Source: Rhabdothermincola salaria
GTDB lineage: Bacteria; Actinomycetota; Acidimicrobiia; Acidimicrobiales; Acidimicrobilacustridaceae
NCBI RefSeq assembly: GCF_021246445.1
Contig: NZ_JAJQXW010000001.1
Location: 1,258,168-1,322,167, forward strand
Direction of reading: 5' to 3'
DNA: 64,000 bases
Shown here: one piece after another, positions 33,780 to 42,614 of the stretch
Numbering within the stretch: position 1 is the stretch's first letter
Layout of the letters: every line of letters starts with the position of its first letter
Position numbers and translations under genes: made by a program
Notes under the pieces: generated by a model
Told to the model about the DNA's origin: nothing
Database searches by the model: none
Seen by the model: only the letters and a program-made list of their open reading frames with translations

Positions 33780-34658
33780 TCAGGACGCCTTCGACCGAGC
33801 CTCCCCCGCCTCGTCCGCCTGGCCCTCGTCGTCAGCGTCTCCGGTGTCGGCGCCACGCGCCGTGGGATGGCGCTTGCGGGTCTCCTTGGCGGCAGCCACC
33901 GAGGCTTCGAGCGCCGCCATGAGGTCGACCACCCGCTCGGGCTCGGCGGTGGCCGCCGGGACGACGACCTCCTCACCCGCCGCCTTGCGGTCGATCAGGT
34001 CGAGCACCGCCTGGCGGTAGGTGTCCTGGAAGCGCGCCGGCTCGAAGTCGGCCGAGAGCGACTCGACCAGCTGGGTCGCCATGGCCAACTCCTTGTCCGA
34101 GACCTCCACCTCGGCCACCTCGGCCAGATCGGGGATCTCGGCCGGGTCGTTGATCTCGTCGGCGTAGACCATGGTGGAGAGCACCAACCGGCCCTCCTGG
34201 GGACGGATGGCCGCCAGGTACTGCTTGGTCCGCATCACGAAGTGGGCGATGCCGACCTTGCCCTCTTCCTCCATGGCCCTGGCCAACAGGGCGTAGGGCT
34301 TGGAGGACTTGTCGGGCACCAGGTAGTAGGCGGCGTCGTAGAAGATCGGGTCGATCGAGGAGAGGTCGACGAACTCCTCGAGGTCGATCGTGCGGACCGC
34401 CTTGGGGTCGAGGGCCGCCAGCTCGTCCTCGCTGATGGTGACGTAGGCCCCGGAGTCGAGCTCGTAGCCCTTGACGATCTGGTCCCACGGGACCTCTTCG
34501 CCGGTCTCGGCGTCGACGCGACGCTGCTTCACGCGCGCTCCGGTGCGGCTGTCGAGCTGGTTGAAGTGCACCGTCTTGCGGCTCACGGCGCTGTAGAGCT
34601 TCACGGGGATGTTGACCAGCCCGAAGCTGATCGACCCACTCCAGATGGCACGGGGCAT
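33780..34658 (-). CDS. ku: Ku DNA end-binding protein
   Basis: Bacterial Ku forms a homodimeric ring on double-strand DNA ends and recruits ligase D for non-homologous end joining. The 292-residue protein starts ARAIWSGSISFGLVNIPVKLY, the family signature, and has RRVDAETGEEVPWDQIVKGYE near 47 and YLVPDKSSKPYALL near 112. The last 50 residues are Lys/Arg/Asp-rich, the usual variable tail for DNA binding. ATG 34658 has AAGGAGAG upstream. No ligD is in the window; it ends a run behind a membrane protein (24 base gap) and an M24 peptidase. Confidence 0.96.
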   Translation of the reverse strand: MPRAIWSGSISFGLVNIPVKLYSAVSRKTVHFNQLDSRTGARVKQRRVDAETGEEVPWDQIVKGYELDSGAYVTISEDELAALDPKAVRTIDLEEFVDLSSIDPIFYDAAYYLVPDKSSKPYALLARAMEEEGKVGIAHFVMRTKQYLAAIRPQEGRLVLSTMVYADEINDPAEIPDLAEVAEVEVSDKELAMATQLVESLSADFEPARFQDTYRQAVLDLIDRKAAGEEVVVPAATAEPERVVDLMAALEASVAAAKETRKRHPTARGADTGDADDEGQADEAGEARSKAS

Positions 34659-34682
34659 GGCGCTCTCCTTCCCGCCCGGTCC

Positions 34683-35549
34683 TCAGGAAAGTAGCGCCCG
34701 GGCGACCAGATCGGTGCTGAAGGCGGTGAGGATGGCCAGGTAGAGCAACCCGGTGGCGGCCATCACCGCGCTGTAGGCCCGTTCCTTCAACGCCAATCGG
34801 GTGACGACGACCAGGCCCAGGGTGGTGACGGCCGACATCACCCAGTACCAGCCGAGCAAGCCGTTGTACCCGTCGTCGATCGTGCCGTTCAGGGCCGACA
34901 CCATCCCGACCGGCACCAACAGCAGTGCGACCTCCGGGAACCACATGATGCCGGTCCAGCGCACCAGCTCGAGCAGGGGACCCCGGGCCATCCCCGGCTG
35001 CACGAGGTACCAGTGCCCGAGCAGCATGGCGTCGCTGACCGCTCCCAGGAAGGCCGCCCCCACGAGGAAGCGGGCGATCGCCAGCCACAGCTCTCCGTCG
35101 CCCGCGTCGGCGGCCACCGCCGCCGCGGCCAGGATGCCGGGCACGCCCAGGATGGGGGCGATGAGGTCGAGGCGAGGATCGAACTCCCGGACGGTCTCGT
35201 CCTTGCTGGCCGCCGATCGGTCGATGCCCGTCATGGCGGCCACCCGGGCCGAGCGGGCCTCGGCCAGCTCGACCTGGCCGGCGACGCCCGCCTGACGGCG
35301 CACCACCGACGAGACCAGGGCCGCGGTGGCCGCCACGGCGACCGCGACCGACGACAGGTCCCGCACGAGGTTGGTGTCGATGATCGCGAAGCCGATGTAG
35401 GCGGCGCCGGCCGCCATGAGGGCATACGTGCCCCGCATCAGCCACCCGTAGCCGAGGGAGACCTCACGTCGCCGGGTGGTCACCCACAAGAAGAGCAGGC
35501 CCCCGACCGACCACTGCAGCAGCACCGAGGCCGCGTCGAGGCTGATCAC
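34683..35549 (-). CDS. Multi-pass membrane protein of unknown function
   Basis: The 288-residue protein has about eight hydrophobic segments, at roughly 5-22, 38-58, 66-84, 127-148, 155-175, 200-218, 230-250 and 258-283, with a polar loop (residues 90-125, VRRQAGVAGQVELAEARS) on one side. I do not recognise a family. It starts at GTG 35549, 13 bases after the M24 peptidase stop, without a clear ribosome site, and precedes ku by 24 bases, so it is in the middle of a three-gene run. Confidence 0.75.
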   Translation of the reverse strand: MISLDAASVLLQWSVGGLLFLWVTTRRREVSLGYGWLMRGTYALMAAGAAYIGFAIIDTNLVRDLSSVAVAVAATAALVSSVVRRQAGVAGQVELAEARSARVAAMTGIDRSAASKDETVREFDPRLDLIAPILGVPGILAAAAVAADAGDGELWLAIARFLVGAAFLGAVSDAMLLGHWYLVQPGMARGPLLELVRWTGIMWFPEVALLLVPVGMVSALNGTIDDGYNGLLGWYWVMSAVTTLGLVVVTRLALKERAYSAVMAATGLLYLAILTAFSTDLVARALLS

Positions 35550-35562
35550 GAGGCGACAGGGC

Positions 35563-36672
35563 TCACGCGTCGACGACGACGAGGTCGTGGTCGGCCCGGT
35601 TGAGCGGTTCCGGCCCGTCGCTGGTGGTCACCACGATGTCCTCGAGTCGCAGTCCGAACCGTCCCGGCAGGTAGATGCCGGGCTCCACGGAGTAGGCGTG
35701 CCCCGCGGCGAGCGCGGTGGTGTTGCCCGTCACGATGTAGGGGTCCTCGTGCTCCTCGACGCCGATGCCGTGACCGGTGCGGTGGATGAAGTGGGCGCCG
35801 AGGCCGGCTGCTTCGATGACCCCCCGGGCGGCGGCGTCGACGTCCTCGCAAGGCGTGCCCGGCGACCCGGCGGCCACGGCGGCGGCCTGGGCCGGCTGCA
35901 ACACGGCGTAGGCCTCGGCCACGTCGGCCGGCGGCGCGTCACCCGCGACCACGCAGCGGGTGATGTCGGAGCAGTAACCGGCGCCGCTCTCGGTGGGGAA
36001 GGTGCCTCCGAAGTCGCAGAGCACCACCTCGCCCCGACCGATGCGCCGGTCCCCCGGCTCGTGGTGGGGGCTGGCGGCGTTCGGTCCGGCGGCGACGATG
36101 GCGAAGTTCACGCGCTGGTGGCCCTCGGCCAGGATGCGCCGCCCCAGCTCGGCGGACAGCTCGGCCTCGGTGCGGCCCACGAGGGGGATCTCGCCGCTCT
36201 GCAGGGCGAGGGCGATGCGGTCGACCGCCGCCGCCGCGGTGCGCAGGGCCTCGATCTCGGCTGCGTCCTTGATCGCCCGCAGCGGGCCGGTGACCCGGGA
36301 TGCGGCGCCGAAGCGGGCCGAAGGGAGCGCCTGTTGCAGGGCGAGGACGAACTGGGCCCAGGTTCGGTCGCCGATGACGGCGTTGGTGGCGGGGCCGACG
36401 AGGTCGGCCACCAGGGCGATGGGGTCCTCGGTCTCGCCCCACGGCCGCACGTGGAACACATCGGGGCGCTCGACCACCCGAGGCTGCTCGAGACGGGGCA
36501 CCACGAGGGTGGCGTCGCCGTCGCGGGGCACCACCAGCATCGTGAGTCGCTCGAGGGGCATGGCCTCGTAGCCGATCAGCCAGGGCAGGTCGGGCCCGAC
36601 CGAGAGCAGGCACACGTCGACACCCTGTTCGTCCATGGCGGCCCGCACCCGGGCCAGTCGCTCTGCGTGCAC
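35563..36672 (-). CDS. M24 family metallopeptidase, Xaa-Pro aminopeptidase-like
   Basis: The 369-residue protein has the creatinase-like N-terminal domain and a pita-bread C-terminal domain with metal ligands in VLCDFGGTFPTESGAGYCSDITR near 225-247, HRTGHGIGVEEHEDP near 292-306 and VEPGIYLPGRFGLRLED near 327. It should cleave Xaa-Pro bonds or act on related substrates in the cytosol. GTG 36672 lies six bases after TAGCCT, consistent with a leaderless transcript that also carries the membrane protein and ku. Confidence 0.92.
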   Translation of the reverse strand: MHAERLARVRAAMDEQGVDVCLLSVGPDLPWLIGYEAMPLERLTMLVVPRDGDATLVVPRLEQPRVVERPDVFHVRPWGETEDPIALVADLVGPATNAVIGDRTWAQFVLALQQALPSARFGAASRVTGPLRAIKDAAEIEALRTAAAAVDRIALALQSGEIPLVGRTEAELSAELGRRILAEGHQRVNFAIVAAGPNAASPHHEPGDRRIGRGEVVLCDFGGTFPTESGAGYCSDITRCVVAGDAPPADVAEAYAVLQPAQAAAVAAGSPGTPCEDVDAAARGVIEAAGLGAHFIHRTGHGIGVEEHEDPYIVTGNTTALAAGHAYSVEPGIYLPGRFGLRLEDIVVTTSDGPEPLNRADHDLVVVDA

Positions 36673-36678
36673 GCGGTG

Positions 36679-36684
36679 AGGCTA
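36679..36684 (-). promoter_or_regulatory. -10 box for leaderless M24 peptidase operon
   Basis: TAGCCT on the minus strand, six bases before the GTG at 36672. Confidence 0.5.
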
Positions 36685-36768
36685 CCGGGGGGTCTCACCG
36701 CGTCCGAACTCGAGGTCAGGGCCTGACGCCCCGACCCGACGCCACCCCGGCGGGGGCGGCGACGAGGC

Positions 36769-38607
36769 TCAGGCGGTGACCCGGGTGTCCTCGACCGCGG
36801 TGCCGGCCGCCGCCGACGCCTGCCGGGCGTGGTAGCTGGACCGGGTGAGCGGGCTGGACTCCACGTGGGCCAGGCCCATCGACTCCCCTGCCCGTCGGTA
36901 CTCGTCGAACTGGGCGGGCGTCACCCACCGGTGCACGGGGAGGTGGTGCGACGTGGGCCGCAGGTACTGCCCGATGGTGACGATGTCGACACCGACCCCG
37001 GCGAGGTCGGCGAGGGTGGCCGCCACCTCGTCGTCGGTCTCGCCCATGCCGACCACGAGCCCCGACTTGGTGACCAGGCCGGCATCCTTGGCCCGAGCCA
37101 GCACCGACAGCGATCGGGCGTAGCCGGCGGAAGGACGGACCGCCCGCTGGAGGCGAGGGACGGTCTCGACGTTGTGGTTGAGCACCTCGGGCCGGCTGGC
37201 GAAGATGGTGTCGAGGGCGTCGCGGCGACCACGGCAGTCCGAGATCAGCACCTCGACCTGCACCCCCGGGGTGCGGGCGTGGATGGCCGCCACGGTGGCG
37301 GCCATGGCGGCGGCCCCCTCGTCGGGGAGGTCGTCGCGGGCGACCGTCGTGACCACGGCGAAGCCCAGCCCCATGCGGGCCACCGCCTCGGCCACCCGAT
37401 CGGGCTCGGTCGGGTCGAGGGGCTCGGGCCGGCGGGTGTCGACGAGGCAGAAGCCACAGGCTCGTGTGCAGCGCTCGCCGTTGATCATGAAGGTGGCGGT
37501 GCCGTCGTCGCCCCAGCACTCGGACCGGTTGGGGCACCCGGCTTCCTCGCACACGGTGACCAGGCCCAGGTCTCGCACGGTCTGCTCGAGGCGTCGCACC
37601 CCGGGCCCGAGCCGCACCGGGGCCCGCAGCCAGTCGGGCTTGCGGTCGCGCACGGCGAGACCACCGGCCACACCGGCCTCGGCCAGCCGCCCCCGGAGGC
37701 GCAGGGACGGACCGGCCACGGCGGTCTCGGGCGGGCCCTCGACGAGCGGAGGAGGCGCCACCGGCGCGGCCCCTGGCTCATCCGGGCCGTGGTCGGCCGC
37801 CCGACGGACGGGGGTGCCGGCGCCCTCGCCCCGGCTGAAGGGGGCCAGGTCGTCGTCGCCGGCCCGGGGGCTGCGCCACACCACGTCGGCCCGCTCCACC
37901 GGGCGGCCGTCGGGCGCCCATCGCGCGATGGCGTGCTGGGCCAGCACGTCGACGACCTCGGCCATCGACGCGTCGATGCCTTCCTCGGCCAGGCTGGTCA
38001 CGGCCTTGTCGGCGATGCCGCAGGGCACGATGTGACCGAACATCGCCATGTCGGGGGCCACGTTGAGGGCGAAGCCGTGCATCGAGCGGCCCCGTGTGAG
38101 GCGGACCCCGATGGCCGCGATCTTGCGGGGGGCGGAGCTGTTCGGCTCGACCCACACACCGGGGTAGTCGCGCAGGCGACCGACGTCGGTCAGCCCCAAC
38201 GAGGCGAGGGTGTCGATGACCAGCTGCTCGACCGAGCGCACGTAGGCGACGGTGTCGGCCATGCCTCCACCGCGCTTGCCCGGCACGGTGAGGATCGGAT
38301 AGCCGACCAACTGCCCGGGGCCGTGGTAGGTGACGTCGCCGCCCCGGTCGGTGGGCACGAGCTCGGCGCCGACCGACGCCGGATCGACCAGCACGTGCTC
38401 GGTGCTGGCGCTGGCCCCCAACGTGTAGACGTGCGGATGCTCCAACAGCAGCAGCCAGTCGTCACGACCGTGCGTGAACAGCCCGTGCTGGAGCGCGTGC
38501 GCCTCGTGGTAGGGCACCGTGCCCAACCAGCGCAGGCGAAGGGGACGCGACGACGCCCGCTCCCGCTGCTCGGTCGGACCGAGAGGGGGGAGCGGGACCG
38601 TGCTCAC
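36769..38607 (-). CDS. LipB-LipA fusion: octanoyltransferase and lipoyl synthase in one chain
   Basis: One uninterrupted 612-residue frame encodes both lipoate assembly steps. Residues ~25-235 are LipB, which moves octanoyl from ACP to the lipoyl domain: YHGPGQLVGYP at 94-104, RKIAAIG (Lys162) and IVPCGI (Cys196). A Pro/Ala/Gly-rich linker follows (~245-320). Residues ~322-595 are LipA, the radical-SAM sulfur inserter: C-x4-C-x5-C at 353/358/364 for the auxiliary cluster, C-x3-C-x2-C at 380/384/387 for the SAM cluster, and the terminal RSSYHA. In most bacteria these are separate genes. GTG 38607 is 19 bases after the E2 stop, so the product modifies the E2 made just upstream. GTG codons in the linker could allow a separate LipA too. 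Confidence 0.9.
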   Translation of the reverse strand: MSTVPLPPLGPTEQRERASSRPLRLRWLGTVPYHEAHALQHGLFTHGRDDWLLLLEHPHVYTLGASASTEHVLVDPASVGAELVPTDRGGDVTYHGPGQLVGYPILTVPGKRGGGMADTVAYVRSVEQLVIDTLASLGLTDVGRLRDYPGVWVEPNSSAPRKIAAIGVRLTRGRSMHGFALNVAPDMAMFGHIVPCGIADKAVTSLAEEGIDASMAEVVDVLAQHAIARWAPDGRPVERADVVWRSPRAGDDDLAPFSRGEGAGTPVRRAADHGPDEPGAAPVAPPPLVEGPPETAVAGPSLRLRGRLAEAGVAGGLAVRDRKPDWLRAPVRLGPGVRRLEQTVRDLGLVTVCEEAGCPNRSECWGDDGTATFMINGERCTRACGFCLVDTRRPEPLDPTEPDRVAEAVARMGLGFAVVTTVARDDLPDEGAAAMAATVAAIHARTPGVQVEVLISDCRGRRDALDTIFASRPEVLNHNVETVPRLQRAVRPSAGYARSLSVLARAKDAGLVTKSGLVVGMGETDDEVAATLADLAGVGVDIVTIGQYLRPTSHHLPVHRWVTPAQFDEYRRAGESMGLAHVESSPLTRSSYHARQASAAAGTAVEDTRVTA

Positions 38608-38626
38608 GGCCGGGCGACCGCGCCGC

Positions 38627-40015
38627 TCACAGCTCGGCGTCCCAGTCGCGGGTCTCGAGGATCTCCTTGACCTCGCGCATGAACGAGGCGGCGTAGGCAC
38701 CGTCGAACGCCCGGTGGTCCCAGGCCAGGCCCAACAGGCCCACCGAGTGGATGGCGATGGACTCGCCCCCGTCGGCGTCGGTGACCACCACCGGCTTGCG
38801 GCTCACACCGTCCGTGCTCAGCACGGCGACCTGAGGCTGGCTGATCACCGGGAGCACGAGGTGGCTCCCGAACGACCCGGAGTTCGACAGCGTGAAGGTG
38901 CCGCCGGAGATGTCGTCCATGCTGAGCTTCTTGGACCGGGCCCGGCTGGCGAGGTCGTTGATGTCGCGGGCGATGGCCCGCAGGCGCTTGTCGTCGGCGC
39001 CCTGCACCACTGGCACCAACAGGCCCTGGAAGTCGAGATCGACGGCCACGCCGAGGTTGACGTAGTTGTGCACCACCAGCTCGCCGTCGCCCACCGAGGC
39101 GTTCATGTGCGGGTACTGGCGGAGGGCGTCGATCACGGCCCGGGAGATGAACGGCAGGTACGTGAGGCTGAACCCCTCGCCGGCCTTGAAGTCGCCACGG
39201 TGGCGACGCCGCACCCGCTCGACGTTCTCGTAGTCGACCTCCACGATGGTGTACGCGTGCGGGGAGGTGGCCTTGGACATGACCATGTGCTCACCGGTGC
39301 GACGCCGGATGTTGTTGAGCGGTTCGACCGTGTCGCCCGTGCCCGAACGAGGGGCGGGGGCCGGACGCCGAGCGCCTCCGGACTCGGTCGGGGCCGGGGA
39401 CGCCGCCGCGGGACGGGCCGGCGCGGCCGTGCTGGCCGCCCCCTCCCGGATGGCCCGGTCGACGTCGGCGCGGGTGATGCGACCGCCGGGGCCGGAGCCC
39501 TCGATGCGGGCCGGGTCGAGCCCGTAGTCGTTGATCAGGCGACGCACGATCGGTGACAGCAGACGTCCGGCGGTGGCCTCGGCCGGCGCCTCGGGCGCGG
39601 ATGCGGATTCGGAGGCGGCAGGAGCGGGGGCCGAGGCAGGGGTCGGTGCCGGCGCCTCGGGCTCGGGGGCCGGCTCCGGGGCCGGCGACTCCGCCGGCGC
39701 CTCGGGCTCGGGCGCCGCTTCGGGCTCCGGGGCGGTCTGCGTCTCGGGGGTGGCGGCCGCGGGGGCGCTGTCGGCCGCACCGGCGTCGCCGACGACGGCG
39801 ATGACCGTGCCCACGTCGACGGTGTCGCCCTCGGGGACCCGGATCTCGGTGAGGGTGCCGGTCACCGGCGACGGGACCTCCGAGTCGACCTTGTCGGTCG
39901 AGACCTCGAACAGCACCTCGTCCTCGGCGATCTGGTCGCCGATCTGCTTGAACCACTTCGTGATGGTGCCCTCGGTGACCGATTCACCGAGTTGGGGCAG
40001 CTGGATCTCGGCCAT
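38627..40015 (-). CDS. sucB: Dihydrolipoamide acyltransferase, E2 of a 2-oxoacid dehydrogenase
   Basis: The 462-residue protein has one lipoyl domain (residues 1-76, lipoylated Lys in STDKVDSE), a long Ala/Pro/Glu linker, a peripheral subunit-binding domain (LSPIVRRLINDYGLDPARIEGSG near 168), and the catalytic domain ending HRAFDGAYAASFMREV, where His and Asp catalyse acyl transfer. It may serve pyruvate, 2-oxoglutarate or both, as in other actinobacteria. ATG 40015 has GGAGG 11 bases upstream. Upstream in-frame codons to 40177 would add a hydrophobic stretch and look non-coding. It lies between lpd and the LipB-LipA gene. Confidence 0.93.
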   Translation of the reverse strand: MAEIQLPQLGESVTEGTITKWFKQIGDQIAEDEVLFEVSTDKVDSEVPSPVTGTLTEIRVPEGDTVDVGTVIAVVGDAGAADSAPAAATPETQTAPEPEAAPEPEAPAESPAPEPAPEPEAPAPTPASAPAPAASESASAPEAPAEATAGRLLSPIVRRLINDYGLDPARIEGSGPGGRITRADVDRAIREGAASTAAPARPAAASPAPTESGGARRPAPAPRSGTGDTVEPLNNIRRRTGEHMVMSKATSPHAYTIVEVDYENVERVRRRHRGDFKAGEGFSLTYLPFISRAVIDALRQYPHMNASVGDGELVVHNYVNLGVAVDLDFQGLLVPVVQGADDKRLRAIARDINDLASRARSKKLSMDDISGGTFTLSNSGSFGSHLVLPVISQPQVAVLSTDGVSRKPVVVTDADGGESIAIHSVGLLGLAWDHRAFDGAYAASFMREVKEILETRDWDAEL

Positions 40016-40186
40016 GGGGCGGGGTTCCTCCGTCGATGGGGGGTGGGTTCCGGTCTCGGCGGGAGTGGTGGGACCGGGCGGCTGGGGGATGTGGGGGGCG
40101 GATGGTCGGGAGCGCCCGGTGACGAGGGCGAAGAGGGTGGCGGCGGCGCGGCCTAGGGCAGCCAGCAGGCGCACCACGTCAGCCCG

Positions 40187-41599
40187 TCACTCGTAGGAGC
40201 GACCGGTGAGCGTGAAGGCACCATGGCCGAAGACCTCGCTGAGGGTCGGATGGGGCTGGATGAACTGGGCGATCTCCTCGGCGGTGGCCTCCCAGTTCAC
40301 CGCCAGGTAGGCCTGCCCGAGCTGTTCGGTGACCCACGGGCCGACCATGTGCACGCCCAGGATGCGGCCGCCGGTGCCGTCGGACTGCTTCTCGGCGATG
40401 ACCTTCACCATGCCCTCGGCCTCGTCGAGGATGATGGCCCGGCCGTTGCCGCCGAAGCGTCGCTTGGACACCACCACGTCGTGGCCGGCCTCCTTGGCGC
40501 TGGCCTCGGTGTGGCCGACGAAGCTGACCTCGGGGTGGCAGTAGATGCACCACGGCACGCGCCCGTAGTCGACGGGCACGGGGTCCTCGCCGAGGATGTC
40601 CTGGATGGCGAGGACGCCTTCGGCGAAGCCGACGTGGGCCAGGGCGGGCGTGGCGATGACGTCGCCGATGGCGTAGACGCCGGCTTCGCCGGTGCGGCAC
40701 CACTCGTCGACCTCGATGTGCCCGCGGTCGGAGACCTTCACCGCGGTGCCGTCGAGACCGAGGTTCTCCGACAGCGGGCGGCGGCCGACGGACACGACGA
40801 CCATCTCGACGTCGATGGTCTCGTCGTCGCCGAAGCGGACCTTGGTACCGCCGTCGTGGTCGTGGGGCTCGTGGCCGGTGACCGCCACACCCGTGCGCAC
40901 GTCGATGCCCTGCTTCTTGAACGACTGGAGCACGACCCGGGTGATGTCGTCGTCGAGGCCGGGGAGGATCTTGGGCAGGGCCTCGAGGATGGTGACGTCG
41001 GTGCCGAGGTCGCTCATCATGGAGGCGAACTCGCAACCGATGGCCCCGCCGCCGATCACCACGGCCGACGCCGGGAGCCGCTCGAGGGAGAGCAACTCGT
41101 CGGACGTCACCACCCGCTGGCCGTCGACCTCGAAGCCGGGGATGGTGCGCGGCACCGAGCCCGACGCCAGGATGACGTGGTCACCTGTGAGCTCGACATC
41201 GCCGGACGAGCCCCCGGACACCCGCACCAGGTGGTCGCCGTGGAGCGTGCCGGTGCCGTCGAGCACGGTGACCTTGCGGGACTTGAGCAGGCCCGACAAC
41301 CCACCGAAGAGCTTGTCGATGACCTCTTGCTTGCGCTGCTGGGTGACGGAGAAGTCGAGGGAGGGTTCGCCGGCGGTGATGCCGAAGGTGGAAGCCCCCA
41401 CCACGGCGCGGTGCACGGCGGCGGTCTCGAGCAGCTCCTTGGCCGGGATGCAGCCGACGTGCAGGCACGTGCCGCCGACCTTGTACTTCTCGACCAGGGC
41501 GACGTCGAGCCCGGCTGACGCGCCGTACAGGGCTGCGGCGTAGCCACCGGGGCCGCCACCGATGATGACGACGTCGTAGTTCTCGGCCGTGGGGACCAC
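40187..41599 (-). CDS. lpd: Dihydrolipoamide dehydrogenase, E3
   Basis: The 470-residue flavoprotein reoxidises dihydrolipoyl groups with NAD. It starts near YDVVIIGGGPGGYAAAL (FAD loop), has the redox disulfide in GGTCLHVGCIPAK near 45, a second Rossmann loop VIGGGAIGCEFASMM near 185, and the C-terminal HPTLSEVFG with the catalytic His-Glu pair. The start is uncertain: GTG 41599 directly follows GAGGAG, too close for normal initiation, and no other start precedes the FAD loop; TAGGCT at 41620-41625 could begin a leader of about 14 bases. E2 and LipB-LipA lie downstream in the same run. Confidence 0.93.
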   Translation of the reverse strand: MVPTAENYDVVIIGGGPGGYAAALYGASAGLDVALVEKYKVGGTCLHVGCIPAKELLETAAVHRAVVGASTFGITAGEPSLDFSVTQQRKQEVIDKLFGGLSGLLKSRKVTVLDGTGTLHGDHLVRVSGGSSGDVELTGDHVILASGSVPRTIPGFEVDGQRVVTSDELLSLERLPASAVVIGGGAIGCEFASMMSDLGTDVTILEALPKILPGLDDDITRVVLQSFKKQGIDVRTGVAVTGHEPHDHDGGTKVRFGDDETIDVEMVVVSVGRRPLSENLGLDGTAVKVSDRGHIEVDEWCRTGEAGVYAIGDVIATPALAHVGFAEGVLAIQDILGEDPVPVDYGRVPWCIYCHPEVSFVGHTEASAKEAGHDVVVSKRRFGGNGRAIILDEAEGMVKVIAEKQSDGTGGRILGVHMVGPWVTEQLGQAYLAVNWEATAEEIAQFIQPHPTLSEVFGHGAFTLTGRSYE

Positions 41600-41702
41600 C
41601 TCCTCGGGGTATCGGTCGGAGCCTACCCAGGCCAGAGGGCGGCGCCGACCGGGCCCGCACGCCGACCCCCGGCACCGACCGACGGGATCGGCCCGGTCGG
41701 TC

Positions 41703-42614
41703 CTATTGCTGCTGCAGCGCCGAGGTGGGGCGCCCGGCGGCGGCGGGGAGGCGACGGATCTCGACGTGGGGTTCGACCGTGGCCCGGGTGTTCCCCGAGA
41801 AGATGCCCCGCAGTGGCTGCACGTCGTCGTAGTCGCGGCCGTGGCCGATCTTGACGTGCCGGGGCCCGACGGGCTGCTGGTTGGTCGGGTCGAGGCCGAG
41901 CCACCCCACACCGGGGACCGCGGCCTCGAACCAGGCGTGGGTCTGGACCGACACGACGTCGTCGTCGCCGTCCTCGGAGGGGTCGAGGTTGGTCGTCTCG
42001 TCGCGGGTGAACAGGTACCCCGACACGTAGCGCGCCGGGATGCCCTGGCTGCGACAGAGGGCCACCGCGAGGTGGGCGAAGTCCTGGCACACGCCGTGCC
42101 CGTGGGCCAGCACGTCCTCCACCGACACGCCGATCTCGGTGGAGCCGGGCGTGTAGCGCAACGAGGTGCCGACGAAGCGGTGCATGGCCAACACCATGCC
42201 GACGGTGTCGGGACCCACGAGCGCGGCCTGGGTGGTCGCCGCCTGTCGCACCCCTTCGTCCCACTCGGCGTGCGGCGACGGGGCCAGGTACTCGGCGTGC
42301 TCGTCGCGGAAGGCAGGGGCGTCGAGGGCGGCACGGTGGCTGGCGGAGCTGAACAACGGCCTCGGCAGCGTCTCCACGGTGGCCTCGGCCACGACCTCCA
42401 TCGCCACGTGGGGGGACCGCAACCCGAAGGCGTCGACCCTGGTCCCCCAGTAGTCGACGAAGGAGGAGACCTTGGCCGAGGGGAAGGTGGTGACCCGATA
42501 GCTGACGAGCTGTTGGTGCTCGTCGGTGATGGGGCAGGCCCGCAGCTCGTTCTGGGACTCGCGCACCAGGGCGTCGTAGGTGAAGCTCGTGCGGTAGCGG
42601 ATGTCGAGCCTCAT
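41703..42614 (-). CDS. Transglutaminase-like cysteine protease
   Basis: The 303-residue protein has a beta-rich N-terminal domain (RLDIRYRTSFTYDALV) and a transglutaminase core with catalytic Cys in HGHGVCQDFAHLAVALC near 175, His in VQTHAWFEA near 226 and Asp in LDPTNQQ. It is the third gene of the ATP-grasp/alpha-E/transglutaminase set; its ATG overlaps the upstream stop as ATGA. In published comparative work on amidoligases such sets are proposed to make and trim a peptide-like product, which is not characterised. No signal peptide is seen, so it acts in the cytosol. Confidence 0.9.
   Translation of the reverse strand: MRLDIRYRTSFTYDALVRESQNELRACPITDEHQQLVSYRVTTFPSAKVSSFVDYWGTRVDAFGLRSPHVAMEVVAEATVETLPRPLFSSASHRAALDAPAFRDEHAEYLAPSPHAEWDEGVRQAATTQAALVGPDTVGMVLAMHRFVGTSLRYTPGSTEIGVSVEDVLAHGHGVCQDFAHLAVALCRSQGIPARYVSGYLFTRDETTNLDPSEDGDDDVVSVQTHAWFEAAVPGVGWLGLDPTNQQPVGPRHVKIGHGRDYDDVQPLRGIFSGNTRATVEPHVEIRRLPAAAGRPTSALQQQ

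Noticed and set aside
37640-37730. A separate lipA gene starting in the linker
   Set aside because: No stop separates LipB from LipA and no good ribosome site is seen before the linker GTG codons, so the fusion is the simpler reading; an internal start cannot be excluded.
40016-40177. N-terminal extension of E2 from GTG 40177
   Set aside because: The lipoyl domain begins at ATG 40015 with a GGAGG upstream, and the extension is a hydrophobic, Pro-rich stretch not seen in the family.
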